Origin: Archaeoglobaceae archaeon
GTDB lineage: Archaea; Halobacteriota; Archaeoglobi; Archaeoglobales; Archaeoglobaceae
Direction: 5' to 3'
NCBI GenBank assembly: GCA_026986375.1
Contig: JALSOQ010000016.1
Location: 43,674-107,673 of the forward strand
Length of the DNA stretch: 64,000 nt
Below the pieces are notes generated by a model. That model was not told the DNA's origin and did no database searches. It worked only from the letters and a program-made list of their open reading frames with translations. Of the stretch, positions 9,166 to 18,898 are shown piece after piece (position 1 is the stretch's first letter; each line of letters opens with the position of its first letter). The position numbers and the translations under genes are program-made.

Positions 9166-9277
9166 GCCTCCTTATTAGCTCGTCCAAATCACCTCCACTC
9201 CTGAGATGTCTCTCTATCCGCTGAAATCTTTTCCTTTTCCTTTTGCTCTCTAAGAACTTCAGGAAAAATTTAAACAT
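9152..9277 (-). CDS. Possible 41-residue basic protein
   Basis: An open frame antisense to the 3' end of purQ (14-nt overlap) encoding MFKFFLKFLESKRKRKRFQR followed by a helical ELIRRL segment. It fills most of the 165-nt gap between purQ and the next gene. The amino-acid composition and wobble usage look protein-like, but there is no ribosome-binding site and no recognised family. It may be a spurious frame. Confidence 0.25.
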   Translation of the reverse strand: MFKFFLKFLESKRKRKRFQRIERHLRSGGDLDELIRRLREF

Positions 9278-9329
9278 CGTAGGGATATGGAGGAGGTAGT
9301 TATTTTTACTTTCGATTTGAATTGACATC

Positions 9330-9764
9330 ATGGATCTCGACAGGTTGCTAACCGAGGAAGGAAGGAGATGTGCGGTATGGATTCTAAAGAGGGTCGGAAT
9401 CGCCGATAACGTGGATATAGAACCTAAAGAGCCGATGTTCGAGGAAGAGAAGTTGAGCGACGAAGAAATAGATTTGTTCGACTACGTGGAATCTCTGCTA
9501 TTCGCGGACGAATACGAGCGAGCTTACGGAGTTGCGATGAATGTCGTTAGGGATTTGATGAAAAGGAAGAGATACAGGAGTGCGTTATACGTCTGTCAGA
9601 TGATCGGTGATGAAATTCTGAGGATGGAAATTCTGAAGGAGGGTTTGATTCACTACGAGAGCGTCGGCGATTTCAAAAACGCGATGGACTTCGCCCGCCT
9701 CTTAGGCGATATAGGAAGATATGAGATTTACAAAAGTCTGTGGGAAATCTATCAACGTCTGTAG
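9330..9764 (+). CDS. Hypothetical helical protein
   Basis: A 144-residue acidic, leucine-rich, largely alpha-helical protein with no membrane segment, no cysteine cluster and no recognised motif. Repeated YERAYGVAMNVV, YRSALYVCQMIGD and FKNAMDFARLLGD segments look like a short array of helical-hairpin (TPR-like) repeats, suggesting a scaffold or adaptor (inference). Its 3' end overlaps the convergent cmk gene by 13 nt. A GGAGGAGGT stretch at 9288-9296 is too far from the ATG to be its ribosome-binding site. Confidence 0.7.
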   Translation: MDLDRLLTEEGRRCAVWILKRVGIADNVDIEPKEPMFEEEKLSDEEIDLFDYVESLLFADEYERAYGVAMNVVRDLMKRKRYRSALYVCQMIGDEILRMEILKEGLIHYESVGDFKNAMDFARLLGDIGRYEIYKSLWEIYQRL

Positions 9765-10276
9765 AACTCCAAAGCCTTCAAAATAATCTCCGCTATTTCC
9801 TCGGGCGCGAAGTGCTCCGAATTTATGGCTAAATGATATACGCTTATGTCGTCCAAGTCTATGCTGTAGAACTTCTTGTATCTCCTCTTCTCAAGCTCTT
9901 CCCTCTTCTTCGTCTCACTCCTAACCCTTGCCAGATCCTTGCCTTCCCTCTTCGCTATTCTCCTATACCTAACCTCCGGACTCGCGTATATCCATACCTT
10001 AAAAGCGTCCTTCACCATCCATCCCGAGAGTCTCCCCTCCACGACGACGTTATCCTCCTTCTCCGCCATCTCCTTCTGAAGTCTGTCTATGTAGAAGTCT
10101 ATGTCGGGATTCGTTTCGGCATACTTGCTGAACTCTTCGAGGGTCATACCTCTTTCTGCCGCAAGCTTTCTGAATATCTCTCCGGCTGAAATCAGCTTGA
10201 ATCCTAACTTCTTCGCCAAAATCCTCGCTACCGTAGTCGTTCCGCTACCTGGAGGGCCGGATATCGTAATTCTCAT
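9752..10276 (-). CDS. cmk: Cytidylate kinase
   Basis: A 174-residue archaeal CMP/dCMP kinase producing CDP. The P-loop GPPGSGTTTVA begins the protein, followed by the NMP-binding region VVVEGRLSGWM and the lid segment RRIAKREGKD. ATG 10276 gives the family start MRITISGPPGSG; an upstream ATG at 10285 overlaps the preceding gene more. It is the last gene of the long ribosomal protein operon after SecY and the EMC3-like gene. In many archaea cmk sits here with eL34 or cbf5, which are absent. It ends against a convergent hypothetical gene. Confidence 0.93.
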   Translation of the reverse strand: MRITISGPPGSGTTTVARILAKKLGFKLISAGEIFRKLAAERGMTLEEFSKYAETNPDIDFYIDRLQKEMAEKEDNVVVEGRLSGWMVKDAFKVWIYASPEVRYRRIAKREGKDLARVRSETKKREELEKRRYKKFYSIDLDDISVYHLAINSEHFAPEEIAEIILKALEFYRR

Positions 10277-10278
10277 GG

Positions 10279-10896
10279 CTACCATCCCACTCTAAACACC
10301 CTTCTGAGCATCTGGCCGATGAATATCGAGCAGATGAAATACCAGAACAACCACCAAGGTATGAATATTACGGGATCGCTAACGTGAATCAAACCCTTGA
10401 AAGGAACGACGACTTCAAACCTGCTCACTCCGCTATATAGGCCGTGGTAGCCGGATTCCGCTATGTTGTAAATCCTGAACCACAGCCACACCCAGATGGG
10501 TATGGTCACAACCACAGTATAGAACATCGTCCTGAAGTTCATGCTCATTAGTTCCGCCTGAAGTGCGTTGATCTCGTTCTTCTGTTTCTCCAACTGCTTG
10601 ATCAGGAACTGGTTGTTCTCCTTCACGGCCTTCATATACTTCTTCTGGTATTCCATGACCTTCTGCTGAATATCCCTCATCTTCTTGTAATCCACCGTTA
10701 ATTTCTGAATGAGTGTGGAGTAGAAGGCTGTGAACGTCGCTAAGATTAAGATCACGATGTGTATCGGCATGCAGAGGAGAGGATCGAGAATCGGCGATAC
10801 CAATTCAGCGAGTCCTATTCTGAACTGGGGAAAGAAAATTCCGAGGAATATCACCGCACCCAAAACCATCAAAAATTTTTGGAGTAGATCCTTCAT
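10279..10896 (-). CDS. EMC3/YidC-like membrane insertase (DUF106)
   Basis: A 205-residue membrane protein of the archaeal DUF106 (Ylp1) family, related to Oxa1/YidC, Get1 and EMC3, which help insert membrane proteins. It has an N-terminal hydrophobic helix, a second helix near residues 40-60, and a basic coiled coil (about 65-120) with a QQKVMEYQKKYMKAVKENN-type heptad pattern. C-terminal transmembrane segments follow, including VVVTIPIWVWLWFRI. It starts 1 nt after the SecY stop, the usual neighbour, which supports a role at the translocon. Confidence 0.88.
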   Translation of the reverse strand: MKDLLQKFLMVLGAVIFLGIFFPQFRIGLAELVSPILDPLLCMPIHIVILILATFTAFYSTLIQKLTVDYKKMRDIQQKVMEYQKKYMKAVKENNQFLIKQLEKQKNEINALQAELMSMNFRTMFYTVVVTIPIWVWLWFRIYNIAESGYHGLYSGVSRFEVVVPFKGLIHVSDPVIFIPWWLFWYFICSIFIGQMLRRVFRVGW

Positions 10897-10897
10897 A

Positions 10898-12403
10898 CTA
10901 CTCCTCTCCCAAAAGCTTTCTGAGCATCGGGTGCATTTCCGTCAGTTGCTCTCTCGTAAGCTCCTCATAGAACTGATACGCTATGCTTACAGCCAAAAGC
11001 AGTCCCGTTCCGCTCACCCTTCCGACAGTTCCGAGAATGTTCGCGATCAGCGTAAGAACGCCTATCGCCGCTCCACCTATCACAGTGACCTTCGGAATGT
11101 ATCTTTCCAAGAACTTCTCTAAAATTTTTGGATTCTTTCTGAATCCCGGAATCTGTAATCCAGATTTCGCTATTTGCTCCGCTACTGTCTTTGCATCCAT
11201 TCCGGACGTTTCCACCCAGAATATTGCAAAGAGAATACCTCCGACGATTAGTATGGTCGCGTCGACGAGGAGGTGGAGGTATATCATCCAGTCCGGCATG
11301 TTCGCGAAGTATGCGGCGTATGGGTTCCTCGTAGGATCCTTAACGAGCGCCGGAACCCAGTCGTATGGACTTCTAACCGGGGAAAGCAGATACATCAAAC
11401 CGGAACATGGCTTCGCAGTTCCCGGAATGTATTCTCCCAGGAAGGTTATCCCGTGCTGGTAGAGTATCAACCCCAAAACTACGATGTTCGCCTGCAGAGC
11501 TCTGACGAATATCATAGGCAGAACGCTCGCGTATATCAGCTTTATCGGAAACCTTCCCCTCGCCCCCCTAACGAGCGTATGGGCTAAGGGTATCTCCACC
11601 CTCGTTCCTTCCGCGAACACTACGAGCAGGATTATTATTGCGGTCGTTATCAGCGCGAGTATTCCGCCGTCAACTAATAGGAATATTAGTCCGTTTAGAG
11701 ATAGCAGGTAATCCATTGGATAATGCGTGAATATGTAGAAAAGCCTCGGGAAGACTCCAGCGGGTAGTCGGCTGTGTTTTGGTATGACCCAGTTGAAGAG
11801 TCCAATCACCATCGCCTGAGATATGCTCGCGAGTATGAAGAGACTGACACCGCTCCCTATTCCCCACTTCGAAACAACTTCATCCATGTATACTATCAGC
11901 ACACCACCTATGAACAGCTGGAGGAATATCAGAAACGCCAGAAATCCCGGCGGAACTCCCAGTTGATGGGCCAGATCCAAGTTCGGCTTAAGGAAACCTC
12001 CCAATATTTGAGGAGCGGCCTCCAATGCTATCATTACGAATACCAAGAACCTCTGAAAATCTTCGTAAGCGGCTCTGTCGTCGGGATTCGTTAGATCAAG
12101 ACTTATTATTCCCGCTCCGACCAAAAGCTGAAGGATGATGGACGCGGTAACTATCGGCCCGATACCCAAGGCTAAAATCGAACCCGCGGCACCAGCGAAA
12201 AATGCTCTGTATTGGGCAAAAATGTCTATGGACTGAGGAGAAAGACCGAAAACTGGAACGTTTGTAAGGAAAAAGTAGAGAAGGAGAATACCTATCGTCC
12301 AGGCGAATTTCTCCTTAAAGGGAACGTGTCTTTTAGGCCTCTCAACAGCAGGAATTCTTTCAAAATAAGGCTGGAGTTTTCTCAAAATGTCGTTTACATC
12401 CAT
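10898..12403 (-). CDS. secY: Preprotein translocase subunit SecY
   Basis: A 501-residue polytopic protein forming the protein-conducting channel with SecE and Sec-beta. About ten hydrophobic segments are visible. The plug/TM2 region GAAGSILALGIGPIVTASIILQ and the TM5-TM7 part GIGSGVSLFI are typical of archaeal SecY. The Shine-Dalgarno (GGAGG) lies inside the end of uL15. The gene sits in its conserved place between uL15 and the EMC3-like gene, and its length is slightly above the usual because of an enlarged periplasmic loop near residues 320-370. Confidence 0.96.
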   Translation of the reverse strand: MDVNDILRKLQPYFERIPAVERPKRHVPFKEKFAWTIGILLLYFFLTNVPVFGLSPQSIDIFAQYRAFFAGAAGSILALGIGPIVTASIILQLLVGAGIISLDLTNPDDRAAYEDFQRFLVFVMIALEAAPQILGGFLKPNLDLAHQLGVPPGFLAFLIFLQLFIGGVLIVYMDEVVSKWGIGSGVSLFILASISQAMVIGLFNWVIPKHSRLPAGVFPRLFYIFTHYPMDYLLSLNGLIFLLVDGGILALITTAIIILLVVFAEGTRVEIPLAHTLVRGARGRFPIKLIYASVLPMIFVRALQANIVVLGLILYQHGITFLGEYIPGTAKPCSGLMYLLSPVRSPYDWVPALVKDPTRNPYAAYFANMPDWMIYLHLLVDATILIVGGILFAIFWVETSGMDAKTVAEQIAKSGLQIPGFRKNPKILEKFLERYIPKVTVIGGAAIGVLTLIANILGTVGRVSGTGLLLAVSIAYQFYEELTREQLTEMHPMLRKLLGEE

Positions 12404-12405
12404 AA

Positions 12406-12939
12406 TCAGGCCTCCAGCAACACCTTACCTCCGGCCTCTTCAACCTTCTGAATCGCAACCTGCGTCGCGGACTGAACCTTAACCTCCACGGGTTTGGTTA
12501 TGATTCCCCTTCCAAGCAACTTCGTGTATCCGAGAGCGGTCAGATCTACAAAGTATCTGTCGTTCTCCTTGCTCGCCAATCCAAGTTCGACGAGTCTGTC
12601 GATGATGTAGTCGAGATCATCGACGTTGATTTCTGGCCGGGAATATAGGAATTTGTAGGTGTATTCGTCGAGCTTGCCTTCAGCCTTAAGCTTTCTCAAA
12701 GTCTTCTTGTGGAAGTTCTCCGCCCTATACTCCTGCTGGACTACTTTCGGCCTCGTGAATCCGTATTTACCGAACTGGTAGAGCCCCATCTTCGCGAGCT
12801 TTATGAACTTGAGATACTTGTGCTTGTGAACTCCAGCGTTACCCCTTCCACCCCTACATCCAGCACCCCTGTTCCTCCTGTTCCTTCCCTTTCCATGCGT
12901 TCTCGATCCCCTGAACTTCTTAACCTTCTTCTTCGGCAT
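12406..12939 (-). CDS. rpl15: Ribosomal protein uL15
   Basis: A 177-residue large-subunit protein. The basic, glycine-rich N terminus (MPKKKVKKFRGSRTHGKGRN, then a GCRGGRGNAGVHKHK stretch) threads into the rRNA, and the C-terminal globular domain follows. The frame is open 26 codons further upstream, but a GAGGTGA Shine-Dalgarno 6 nt before ATG 12939 fixes the start. It lies between uL30 and secY as in other archaea. Confidence 0.95.
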   Translation of the reverse strand: MPKKKVKKFRGSRTHGKGRNRRNRGAGCRGGRGNAGVHKHKYLKFIKLAKMGLYQFGKYGFTRPKVVQQEYRAENFHKKTLRKLKAEGKLDEYTYKFLYSRPEINVDDLDYIIDRLVELGLASKENDRYFVDLTALGYTKLLGRGIITKPVEVKVQSATQVAIQKVEEAGGKVLLEA

Positions 12940-12944
12940 AAAAC

Positions 12945-13406
12945 TCACCTCATCTTGTAGAGCAACTTCTTGATGTCCTTCCCGTGATAGCCCAAACTCC
13001 CCCTCGGATAGTGCCACTTTATGTTTTTAAGTCCTCCCCTCGGCGGGTGCAACCTGAAGACGGGTTTCAGATCGGGCAGATCTTTCAGACTCGCCTTCCC
13101 TTCCACGACCGCTTTAGCGAACTCCTCTATGGAGTTGTATCCTGTCTTCTCCCTCACGTATTCGTCCGTCAGTGGCTTGTCCCCGACGAGCCTTCCCCTG
13201 TTCCTCAACAGCATCGCGAGGGTTTCGGCGTCTATCTCCCCGTATGCGACGTAATCCTTCACCACCTGCAACATTCCTCTGTATGATGGGGTGTCCGGAA
13301 TTACGACGCAGTGATACCTCTTGTGAAGCCTGAGCATCTTCAGAGTGTCCCTTATCTTCCTGTGAACGCCCACCGTTCCCCTAACCCTAACTACCGCGAA
13401 GAGCAT
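12945..13406 (-). CDS. rpl30: Ribosomal protein uL30
   Basis: A 153-residue archaeal-length uL30, longer than the bacterial form, with the core [20 protein letters not shown]. The extended GAGGTGAT Shine-Dalgarno contains an in-frame ATG (13412), which is probably not the start; ATG 13406 has 6-nt spacing. It overlaps the end of the uS5 frame region only by the upstream candidate start. Confidence 0.94.
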   Translation of the reverse strand: MLFAVVRVRGTVGVHRKIRDTLKMLRLHKRYHCVVIPDTPSYRGMLQVVKDYVAYGEIDAETLAMLLRNRGRLVGDKPLTDEYVREKTGYNSIEEFAKAVVEGKASLKDLPDLKPVFRLHPPRGGLKNIKWHYPRGSLGYHGKDIKKLLYKMR

Positions 13407-13411
13407 CGTCA

Positions 13412-14008
13412 TCACCTCTTGACGAACATCGTCTGCTTCAGAGCCTCGAACGTCGCTTTCGCGAAGTTTATGGTCGTCTTCGTCTGTCCCCTCGTAAAAG
13501 TCCAGACGTCGTTAACTCCCGCGAGCTCAAGAACTTTCTTCGCGACCTTTCCGGCAACTATTCCCAACCCCTTCGGCCCGGGCATCAACGTGACTCTGAC
13601 ACTTCCCGCCGAACCCGTCACCTTGAACGGAATAGAATGCGGTTCACCGCAACCACACTCCCAAGATCCGCAACCTCTCTGAACCTTAAATATGTTTATC
13701 TTGGCGTTGTTTATGGCCTTCTGAATGGCGGGAGCGACTTGGGAGGCTTTGCCGACACCCACCCCAACGTAACCGTCCCTGTTGCCCACTACGACGGTAA
13801 CCCTGAACTTCGTCCTCCTTCCGCTGTCCGTCATCCTCTGAACCATCGATATCTCAAGAACCTCGTCCTCTAAGTCCGGTAGCAGAACATCGACTATCTC
13901 CGGCTCCTTAAGAGGCAATCCGCTCGCCAAAGCTTCGTCGATCGTCTTGATCTTGCCCTCAGCTACGAGCTTACCCAACCTCGTCCTCGGAACCCAATCC
14001 TCCGTCAT
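13412..14008 (-). CDS. rps5: Ribosomal protein uS5
   Basis: A 198-residue small-subunit protein that helps monitor decoding accuracy. It has an N-terminal archaeal extension, the S5 double-stranded-RNA-like domain ([19 protein letters not shown]) and the C-terminal domain with [19 protein letters not shown]. Within the first domain it has a CGSWECGCG cluster typical of the archaeal/eukaryotic version. The start overlaps the uL18 stop by 4 nt. Confidence 0.95.
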   Translation of the reverse strand: MTEDWVPRTRLGKLVAEGKIKTIDEALASGLPLKEPEIVDVLLPDLEDEVLEISMVQRMTDSGRRTKFRVTVVVGNRDGYVGVGVGKASQVAPAIQKAINNAKINIFKVQRGCGSWECGCGEPHSIPFKVTGSAGSVRVTLMPGPKGLGIVAGKVAKKVLELAGVNDVWTFTRGQTKTTINFAKATFEALKQTMFVKR

Positions 14009-14568
14009 GCTCCCACCATTATCTTTTCTTTAATCTCCTCGAAGTGTTGGGGTAAATCGGTAGGCTTCAAACCCCTCTTCTCGTATTCGGTAAACCTCTC
14101 CGGAGCTATCTCGTAATACTGAGCTATGTGCTCACCCCTTATGCGTGACTCGTCCGGCAGTATTTCGGGACTGTGCGGGATTTCCATCCCGGCATCGACC
14201 GCTCCCTTCAGAACTGCAAACACCCTCCCGCCCTTGGTGGGAGTGTGCAGTCCTATGTCGAGGATCGCCTCCTTAATTCCCTTCTCCAAGGCCTTTTTAC
14301 CTACGAGCAACCCCGTTAGGTAAGCCGCGGGTGTGTTGTTCAGATCTCCTTTCCATCCGTATTTCGTCAGCATCGACGAGTCCACTCCAACCAAAACCCT
14401 GTCTCCGTCTGGATGGTATTCTATTATCTGCGCTATCACCCTTCTGTTCGTAATCCTAACGACCAGCCTCGGCTTCCTCGAAAGTAGGAGCTTGAGCCTC
14501 TTTCTGTAGTTGGTCTTACCTTCCCTCCTCCTCCTATACGGAACCTTATACCTCGGCCCTTTCGCCAT
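14005..14568 (-). CDS. rpl18: Ribosomal protein uL18
   Basis: A 187-residue protein that binds 5S rRNA together with uL5. The start [20 protein letters not shown] and the central [21 protein letters not shown] are archaeal/eukaryotic uL18 signatures. Note that 5S rRNA itself is not in the rRNA operon of this window. A four-nucleotide stop/start overlap with uS5 suggests translational coupling. Confidence 0.95.
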   Translation of the reverse strand: MAKGPRYKVPYRRRREGKTNYRKRLKLLLSRKPRLVVRITNRRVIAQIIEYHPDGDRVLVGVDSSMLTKYGWKGDLNNTPAAYLTGLLVGKKALEKGIKEAILDIGLHTPTKGGRVFAVLKGAVDAGMEIPHSPEILPDESRIRGEHIAQYYEIAPERFTEYEKRGLKPTDLPQHFEEIKEKIMVGA

Positions 14569-14572
14569 TACA

Positions 14573-15022
14573 TCACCCCTTCAAAATTCCCATCGATTCC
14601 AAGTAAGCGTTAAGGTGAGACACGCTCCTAAACTCACCACCCTTCGCCTTCATGTAGAGCATCCTGTAAGTCCTCCTGTCTATTATACCCTTATCCCTCA
14701 GATACCTCAACCTCCTTCTGAGAGCTCTGATCCTTATTATCCAAGCCTCCTTCCTCGACAGCCTTGCCGTCTTCTTACCCTTCCTGCTTCCGTGTCCTCT
14801 CCTCCTTCCCTTCCTCTTCTGAGCCTTCTTGTAGTTGATCCTGACCCTGCAAACACCCTTAACGGGCTTCCTCTTTATCAAACCCCTCTCAACGAGCTCC
14901 CTTATGTCCTCCTTCGTCGCCGCGGACGCGATCTCATCCAAAGCGGAGGGATCGAACCAAACCCTGTTCATCCCGCACTTCAAAACCTGAGCCGCCAAAC
15001 GCCTCTGAAGTCTCAAGTCCAC
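14573..15022 (-). CDS. rpl19e: Ribosomal protein eL19
   Basis: A 149-residue, strongly basic, helical protein of the archaeal/eukaryotic large subunit, without bacterial counterpart. The start [20 protein letters not shown] and the [15 protein letters not shown] basic tract identify it. The extended Shine-Dalgarno GAGGTGAT includes an ATG immediately downstream (about 15028), but GTG at 15022 has proper spacing and gives the family start (M)DLxxQ(K/R)RLAA. Use of the ATG would add two residues. Confidence 0.92.
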   Translation of the reverse strand: MDLRLQRRLAAQVLKCGMNRVWFDPSALDEIASAATKEDIRELVERGLIKRKPVKGVCRVRINYKKAQKRKGRRRGHGSRKGKKTARLSRKEAWIIRIRALRRRLRYLRDKGIIDRRTYRMLYMKAKGGEFRSVSHLNAYLESMGILKG

Positions 15023-15027
15023 GAGCA

Positions 15028-15435
15028 TCACCTCGTAGGATTGAGAACTTTAATTCCCAACTCCTTCGCCTTCTCCTCAATCTGCAACCTCTTCTTCATT
15101 CCAACGGTTGAAGCTATCCTTATCGCCTGTTTCTTCGGATCAACGTTTTCCAGATCTTTTACGTTGTAAACCAGAACCTCCTCGTATCCGGATGGGTGAA
15201 GCCCCCTCACTGCCTTAGGCGAGCCGAAGCCGATGCTGACGAGTATCCTACCGCTCCACTTACCTCCCACCCTCTCCCTCCACTTGTTGTGCAATCCCTT
15301 TGGCTTTCTCCATCCCTTGTCTCTCAATCTGAGCTTCTTATGAGCTTCGAAGTGCCTGAACTCCGGTTTCCTCGCCTTCTGCCTCATCCTAACCTTCATC
15401 AACCTCACGAGTTCGGGGCTGAGATTGGGGTTCAT
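15028..15435 (-). CDS. rpl32e: Ribosomal protein eL32
   Basis: A 135-residue large-subunit protein found in archaea and eukaryotes. The basic N-terminal half (RQKARKPEFRHFEAHKKLRL) is followed by the conserved WRKPKGLHNKWR and a GFGSPKAVRGLHPSG region. ATG 15435 follows the GAGGTGG Shine-Dalgarno by a normal distance; a GTG three codons upstream overlaps that site and is less likely. Confidence 0.94.
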   Translation of the reverse strand: MNPNLSPELVRLMKVRMRQKARKPEFRHFEAHKKLRLRDKGWRKPKGLHNKWRERVGGKWSGRILVSIGFGSPKAVRGLHPSGYEEVLVYNVKDLENVDPKKQAIRIASTVGMKKRLQIEEKAKELGIKVLNPTR

Positions 15436-15445
15436 AATAACCACC

Positions 15446-15985
15446 TCACTTCGGCTTTTCGACTATATATATACCATCCTGAAACACCCTCGGATCCAGA
15501 CGTTTAATTTTAGTGGCCTGCTCGAGATTTGCGGCAGTCTGTCCGCACTCCTCCTTATCTATCCCCTTCACTATTATCTCCTGTCCCCTGATTTCGACCT
15601 TCGCCCTACCGACTATCTTCGCCCTCCTCGGATGCTTCTCGCCCAAGAAGTTCTCTATTATCACCTCGTTCCCCTCAACCCTTACCTTTATCGGGAAGTG
15701 AGCGTAAACGACCTTGAGCTTGTATTCGAAACCTTCCGTAACGCCCTTTATCAGATTTCTTATGTGTGCCCAGAACGTTCCTACCATCGCCTTAAGCCTT
15801 CTCCTATCCTCTTTCGCGTAAACCCTTATGGCTCCGTTCGTCTTCTCTATGTAAACCCCCCTGAACTTGAGAAATCTGGAGTTCTCTCCCAAAGGCCCTT
15901 TGGCTGTGATCGTGTATCCTTTGGCGGTGTCTCCCTCAACGCTAACCTCAACGTTCTCTGGAATCGGAATTACCCTCTCTATCAT
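15446..15985 (-). CDS. rpl6: Ribosomal protein uL6
   Basis: A 179-residue protein near the sarcin-ricin loop, made of two repeated beta-rich domains. The archaeal signature is [20 protein letters not shown] at the start, and the C-terminal repeat ends in [13 protein letters not shown]. The frame is open 26 codons upstream through uS8, but GAGGTGG before ATG 15985 sets the start. Confidence 0.95.
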   Translation of the reverse strand: MIERVIPIPENVEVSVEGDTAKGYTITAKGPLGENSRFLKFRGVYIEKTNGAIRVYAKEDRRRLKAMVGTFWAHIRNLIKGVTEGFEYKLKVVYAHFPIKVRVEGNEVIIENFLGEKHPRRAKIVGRAKVEIRGQEIIVKGIDKEECGQTAANLEQATKIKRLDPRVFQDGIYIVEKPK

Positions 15986-15995
15986 TGCAACCACC

Positions 15996-16385
15996 TCAGT
16001 AAACGTAAGCAAGCAGAACACCACCCAATCCCAACTCTCTCGCCTCTCTCTGCGACATGACACCCCTCGTCGTTGACACTATCAGAATTCCGAAGTCCCT
16101 TGCAGGCAGATACCTCTTCTCGAACTTCTCGTAATCCGTTCTCTTTACGGAGAACCTTGGCCTTATAGCTCCGCAGTCGTTTATTCTACCGCAAAGCTCA
16201 ACGATGAACTTTCCTCCTCTATGATTTTCCACGTATTCGAACCCCTTTATGTAGCCGTATTCCTTCATTACCTTGAGGACGTTACCTATGAGCTTCGAAG
16301 CCGGCTTAATTTCGCACTTATCCTTTCCGACCCTCTCCGCGTTCTTTATCGCTGACATGGCGTTGGATAGTGTATCGACCGACAT
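15996..16385 (-). CDS. rps8: Ribosomal protein uS8
   Basis: A 129-residue primary 16S rRNA binding protein. It starts [20 protein letters not shown], and the C-terminal domain carries [20 protein letters not shown], the uS8 signature. GAGGTGATC lies 6 nt before ATG 16385, so an upstream in-frame GTG at 16394 is rejected. The Shine-Dalgarno partly overlaps the uS14 stop. Confidence 0.95.
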   Translation of the reverse strand: MSVDTLSNAMSAIKNAERVGKDKCEIKPASKLIGNVLKVMKEYGYIKGFEYVENHRGGKFIVELCGRINDCGAIRPRFSVKRTDYEKFEKRYLPARDFGILIVSTTRGVMSQREARELGLGGVLLAYVY

Positions 16386-16395
16386 CGCGATCACC

Positions 16396-16554
16396 TCACC
16401 ATAGCTTCTTGAATCCCAACTCCGAAGCTACCTCTCTAAAGCACTGCCTGCAGAGGTAAAGACCGTATTTCCTTATCAAACCCCTCTTCCTTCCGCATCT
16501 CCGGCACCTATTCGCTCCTCTTCCGAAGATCTTATTCTTGGGCTTGCTCGCCAT
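16396..16554 (-). CDS. rps14: Ribosomal protein uS14, zinc-binding form
   Basis: A 52-residue protein starting [20 protein letters not shown]. Two CxxC pairs (CRRC and CRQC) bind one zinc, and the end is the conserved LGFKKLW. It is the short archaeal uS14 (S29 in eukaryotes). The ATG is 1 nt past the uL5 stop, with GGAGGTGG inside the uL5 end as ribosome-binding site. It is easily missed because of its length. Confidence 0.95.
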   Translation of the reverse strand: MASKPKNKIFGRGANRCRRCGRKRGLIRKYGLYLCRQCFREVASELGFKKLW

Positions 16555-16555
16555 A

Positions 16556-17095
16556 TCACACCACCTCCACGCCCAAACTCTTAAGCCACTCTATCGTCTC
16601 CTCCTTCGTTATCCTGTGCCTCTTACCCACCTTGCTCCTACACCTCCTCCTCTTCGCAACCCTGTAACCCCTCCTCTTCAGCACGACGCAGACGTCCATT
16701 CCGAATATCCCTATGTCCGGATCGTAATCGACCCCCGGCAAATCTATGTGCTCCTGAATCCCGAACGAGAAGTTTCCGGCGTTTATCGATCTCGCGGGAA
16801 GTTTGAACTCCTTGACCTTCAAAGCGTCGAGAAGGAACTTCATCGCCTTCTCTCCCCTAAGCGTAACCTTCACGCCTATGGCCTCTCCTCTCCTTATCCC
16901 GAAGTTCTTTATCGTTTGGGTGGCGTAGGTTATCGCCGGCTTTTGGCCCGTGAGCATTTCCAAGAGCTTTACCGCCTTCTTGTGCCTCTCTCCGCTCTCT
17001 CCGACTCCTATGTTTATTACGACTTTATCTATGAGTATCTCCCTCATCGGATTTTCTTCCTTCTTAGCTTTCGTAACCTCTGCAACCGCCTGCAT
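16556..17095 (-). CDS. rpl5: Ribosomal protein uL5
   Basis: A 179-residue 5S rRNA binding protein at the P-site side of the large subunit. Signatures are [20 protein letters not shown] and the [16 protein letters not shown] region. A charged 16-residue N-terminal tail precedes the usual start MREILIDK; whether translation begins at ATG 17095 or at the internal ATG 17047 is not settled. It sits between eS4 and uS14 as in other archaea. Confidence 0.94.
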   Translation of the reverse strand: MQAVAEVTKAKKEENPMREILIDKVVINIGVGESGERHKKAVKLLEMLTGQKPAITYATQTIKNFGIRRGEAIGVKVTLRGEKAMKFLLDALKVKEFKLPARSINAGNFSFGIQEHIDLPGVDYDPDIGIFGMDVCVVLKRRGYRVAKRRRCRSKVGKRHRITKEETIEWLKSLGVEVV

Positions 17096-17098
17096 CCG

Positions 17099-17806
17099 TT
17101 ACACCCCCAGATCTATCACGGGTTTGTCGGAATCCTTCTTTCCAACTACGAAAACGTAATCGACGACCGTCGTGAACTCGCCCTTTTCGGACTCTACCGT
17201 AACGAGGTTCGGTGCGGAACTTCGAACTATCCTGTAATCCTTCACCCTTCCTAACTCACCGGCGTGACTTCCTCCTGTAACCATCACGAGAGCTCCGATT
17301 TCGAACGGAAGGTGGTCTATGATCTCCTTCTCCGGTATCTTCATGAGGATGCTATCCTTGGTCTTGTATCTGTTGTCCGCGAGGACGTTCGTTCCGTCGA
17401 ATAGGTTCAGCTGAATCCTCCCGCCTTTGACCATCGTCTTGTTGACTATCTTGTAGAGTTTGACGTCGTCGTCCTCTATCTCGATCGGAACGTATCTACC
17501 CTTCTCGTCGAACACTATCCTGTAGCTCTTTTCGAGCTTGGGAATCTTAACAACGTCGAACAGCCCTACTGGGAACTTGTAATCTTTCCTCGGAACGCCA
17601 TCCACCAAAATTTCTCCGGCGGCTATTATCCTCCTCGCCTCCCTTGCCGTATCTGCGAGTCCCAAGTAGTCCCTGACGAGTATCAGCAGAGGTATCGCGA
17701 ACTTGTTGTGCGGGCCGGGTGAGGGCTTTACGACCCACCTACCGCCGCTCTTCCTCGGAATCCTCCAAGTTTTAGGAGCGGACAACCTCTTCTGGTGCAT
17801 ACCCAT
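17099..17806 (-). CDS. rps4e: Ribosomal protein eS4
   Basis: A 235-residue small-subunit protein of archaea and eukaryotes. After HQKRLSAPKTWRIPRKSGGR it has an S4-like RNA-binding segment (AREARRIIAAGEILVDG), a central domain and a KOW motif (LVMVTGGSHAGELGRV). Start candidates are ATG 17806 and ATG 17800; both follow the GAAGTG site. It overlaps the uL24 stop by 1 nt. Confidence 0.94.
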   Translation of the reverse strand: MGMHQKRLSAPKTWRIPRKSGGRWVVKPSPGPHNKFAIPLLILVRDYLGLADTAREARRIIAAGEILVDGVPRKDYKFPVGLFDVVKIPKLEKSYRIVFDEKGRYVPIEIEDDDVKLYKIVNKTMVKGGRIQLNLFDGTNVLADNRYKTKDSILMKIPEKEIIDHLPFEIGALVMVTGGSHAGELGRVKDYRIVRSSAPNLVTVESEKGEFTTVVDYVFVVGKKDSDKPVIDLGV

Positions 17807-18171
17807 CACTTCCTCTCCAATATCTTCTTCCTAACCTCATCCACCTCTCCCAACTCGATTATCATGACGTTTGAGGGATGAATCGGAATGAAAACCTCCG
17901 TTCCATCCGCCTTGGTTTGAGTGACTCCCTCCACGTAGATCCTGACCCTCTTCATGTCCACCTCTACGACCTTACCCTCGTGTCCCTTGAACTCTCCCCT
18001 CATTATCCTCACCTTATCTCCTTTCCTTATTCTGATCGCCCTCTTTCCGTATTTCTTCCTCAGCTCCTTTGATAGAGTAGCGTGAAGCAGTCTGTGCCTC
18101 TCGTGGAGTTTGGAAGTCTTGTAGAGCCATCTCCTCCACTTCCTCGGTTGCTTCGACTTTGGAATCGGCAT
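17806..18171 (-). CDS. rpl24: Ribosomal protein uL24
   Basis: A 121-residue archaeal uL24 with a basic N-terminal extension ([20 protein letters not shown]) and a KOW motif in [21 protein letters not shown]. It is an assembly initiator that binds 23S rRNA. The position between uL14 and eS4 is conserved. Confidence 0.95.
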   Translation of the reverse strand: MPIPKSKQPRKWRRWLYKTSKLHERHRLLHATLSKELRKKYGKRAIRIRKGDKVRIMRGEFKGHEGKVVEVDMKRVRIYVEGVTQTKADGTEVFIPIHPSNVMIIELGEVDEVRKKILERK

Positions 18172-18180
18172 GCCACCACC

Positions 18181-18579
18181 TCACACTATTATCGAAGCTA
18201 AGGATCCTATCTTCGGGAACCTCTCCGCGGCCTCCCTCGCGACCGGCCCCCTAATCTCCGAACCCTTCGGATTTCCCTTATCGTCAGTAATTACGGCGGC
18301 GTTGTCCTCGAACTTGACTCGAGTCCCATCGGGACGGCGGTATTCCTTCCTCTGCCTTATTATTACGGCGTAGTGCACCTGCTTCCTTATGTCCGGTGTC
18401 CCTTTCTTAACCGTAACGACCACTATATCTCCCACTCCCGCGGCGGGATACCTCCTCCTCACACCCTTGTATCCCTTAACGGCGATAATCTCAAGCTCTC
18501 TCGCTCCGGTGTTGTCTGCACAGACCAAGCGAGCTCCTGTAGGTAAGCACCTCGGAACCTCAGCCTTGATCGCCCTCAC
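18181..18579 (-). CDS. rpl14: Ribosomal protein uL14
   Basis: A 132-residue beta-barrel protein at the subunit interface. The uL14 signature [19 protein letters not shown] and the [15 protein letters not shown] region are present. The start is GTG at 18579, inside the end of uS17 (20-nt overlap), with GAGGTGG 6 nt upstream. Confidence 0.95.
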   Translation of the reverse strand: MRAIKAEVPRCLPTGARLVCADNTGARELEIIAVKGYKGVRRRYPAAGVGDIVVVTVKKGTPDIRKQVHYAVIIRQRKEYRRPDGTRVKFEDNAAVITDDKGNPKGSEIRGPVAREAAERFPKIGSLASIIV

Positions 18580-18898
18580 GCTTCACCACCTCCACTATGA
18601 CGAAAGCTTTCGTCTTGCTGATCGGCCTGCACTCCGCTATCGTAACTATATCTCCCGGCTTTGCGTCTATGCAAGGAGGGTTGTGGGCGTGTATCTTCGA
18701 TCTCCTCTTCAGATACCTCTCGTATTTCCTCACGTATCTTATGAGTTCCCTCTCTATTACTGCCGTCCTCTCATAAGTTTTAACGACCTTTCCCGTCAGT
18801 ATCTGCCCCCTTACCCTCAAATCCCCGTGGAACGGGCAGTTCTTATCGTTACACTCCTTTTCCGGAGGTTTCACATCCAAACCTATGTCCTTCACCAT
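18560..18898 (-). CDS. rps17: Ribosomal protein uS17
   Basis: A 112-residue OB-fold small-subunit protein. The archaeal version carries an N-terminal [12 protein letters not shown] segment with two cysteines and a histidine, and the core [25 protein letters not shown] 18898 is preferred to TTG 18904. The gene overlaps the end of rnp1 by 7 nt and the start of uL14 by 20 nt. Confidence 0.95.
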   Translation of the reverse strand: MVKDIGLDVKPPEKECNDKNCPFHGDLRVRGQILTGKVVKTYERTAVIERELIRYVRKYERYLKRRSKIHAHNPPCIDAKPGDIVTIAECRPISKTKAFVIVEVVKREGDQG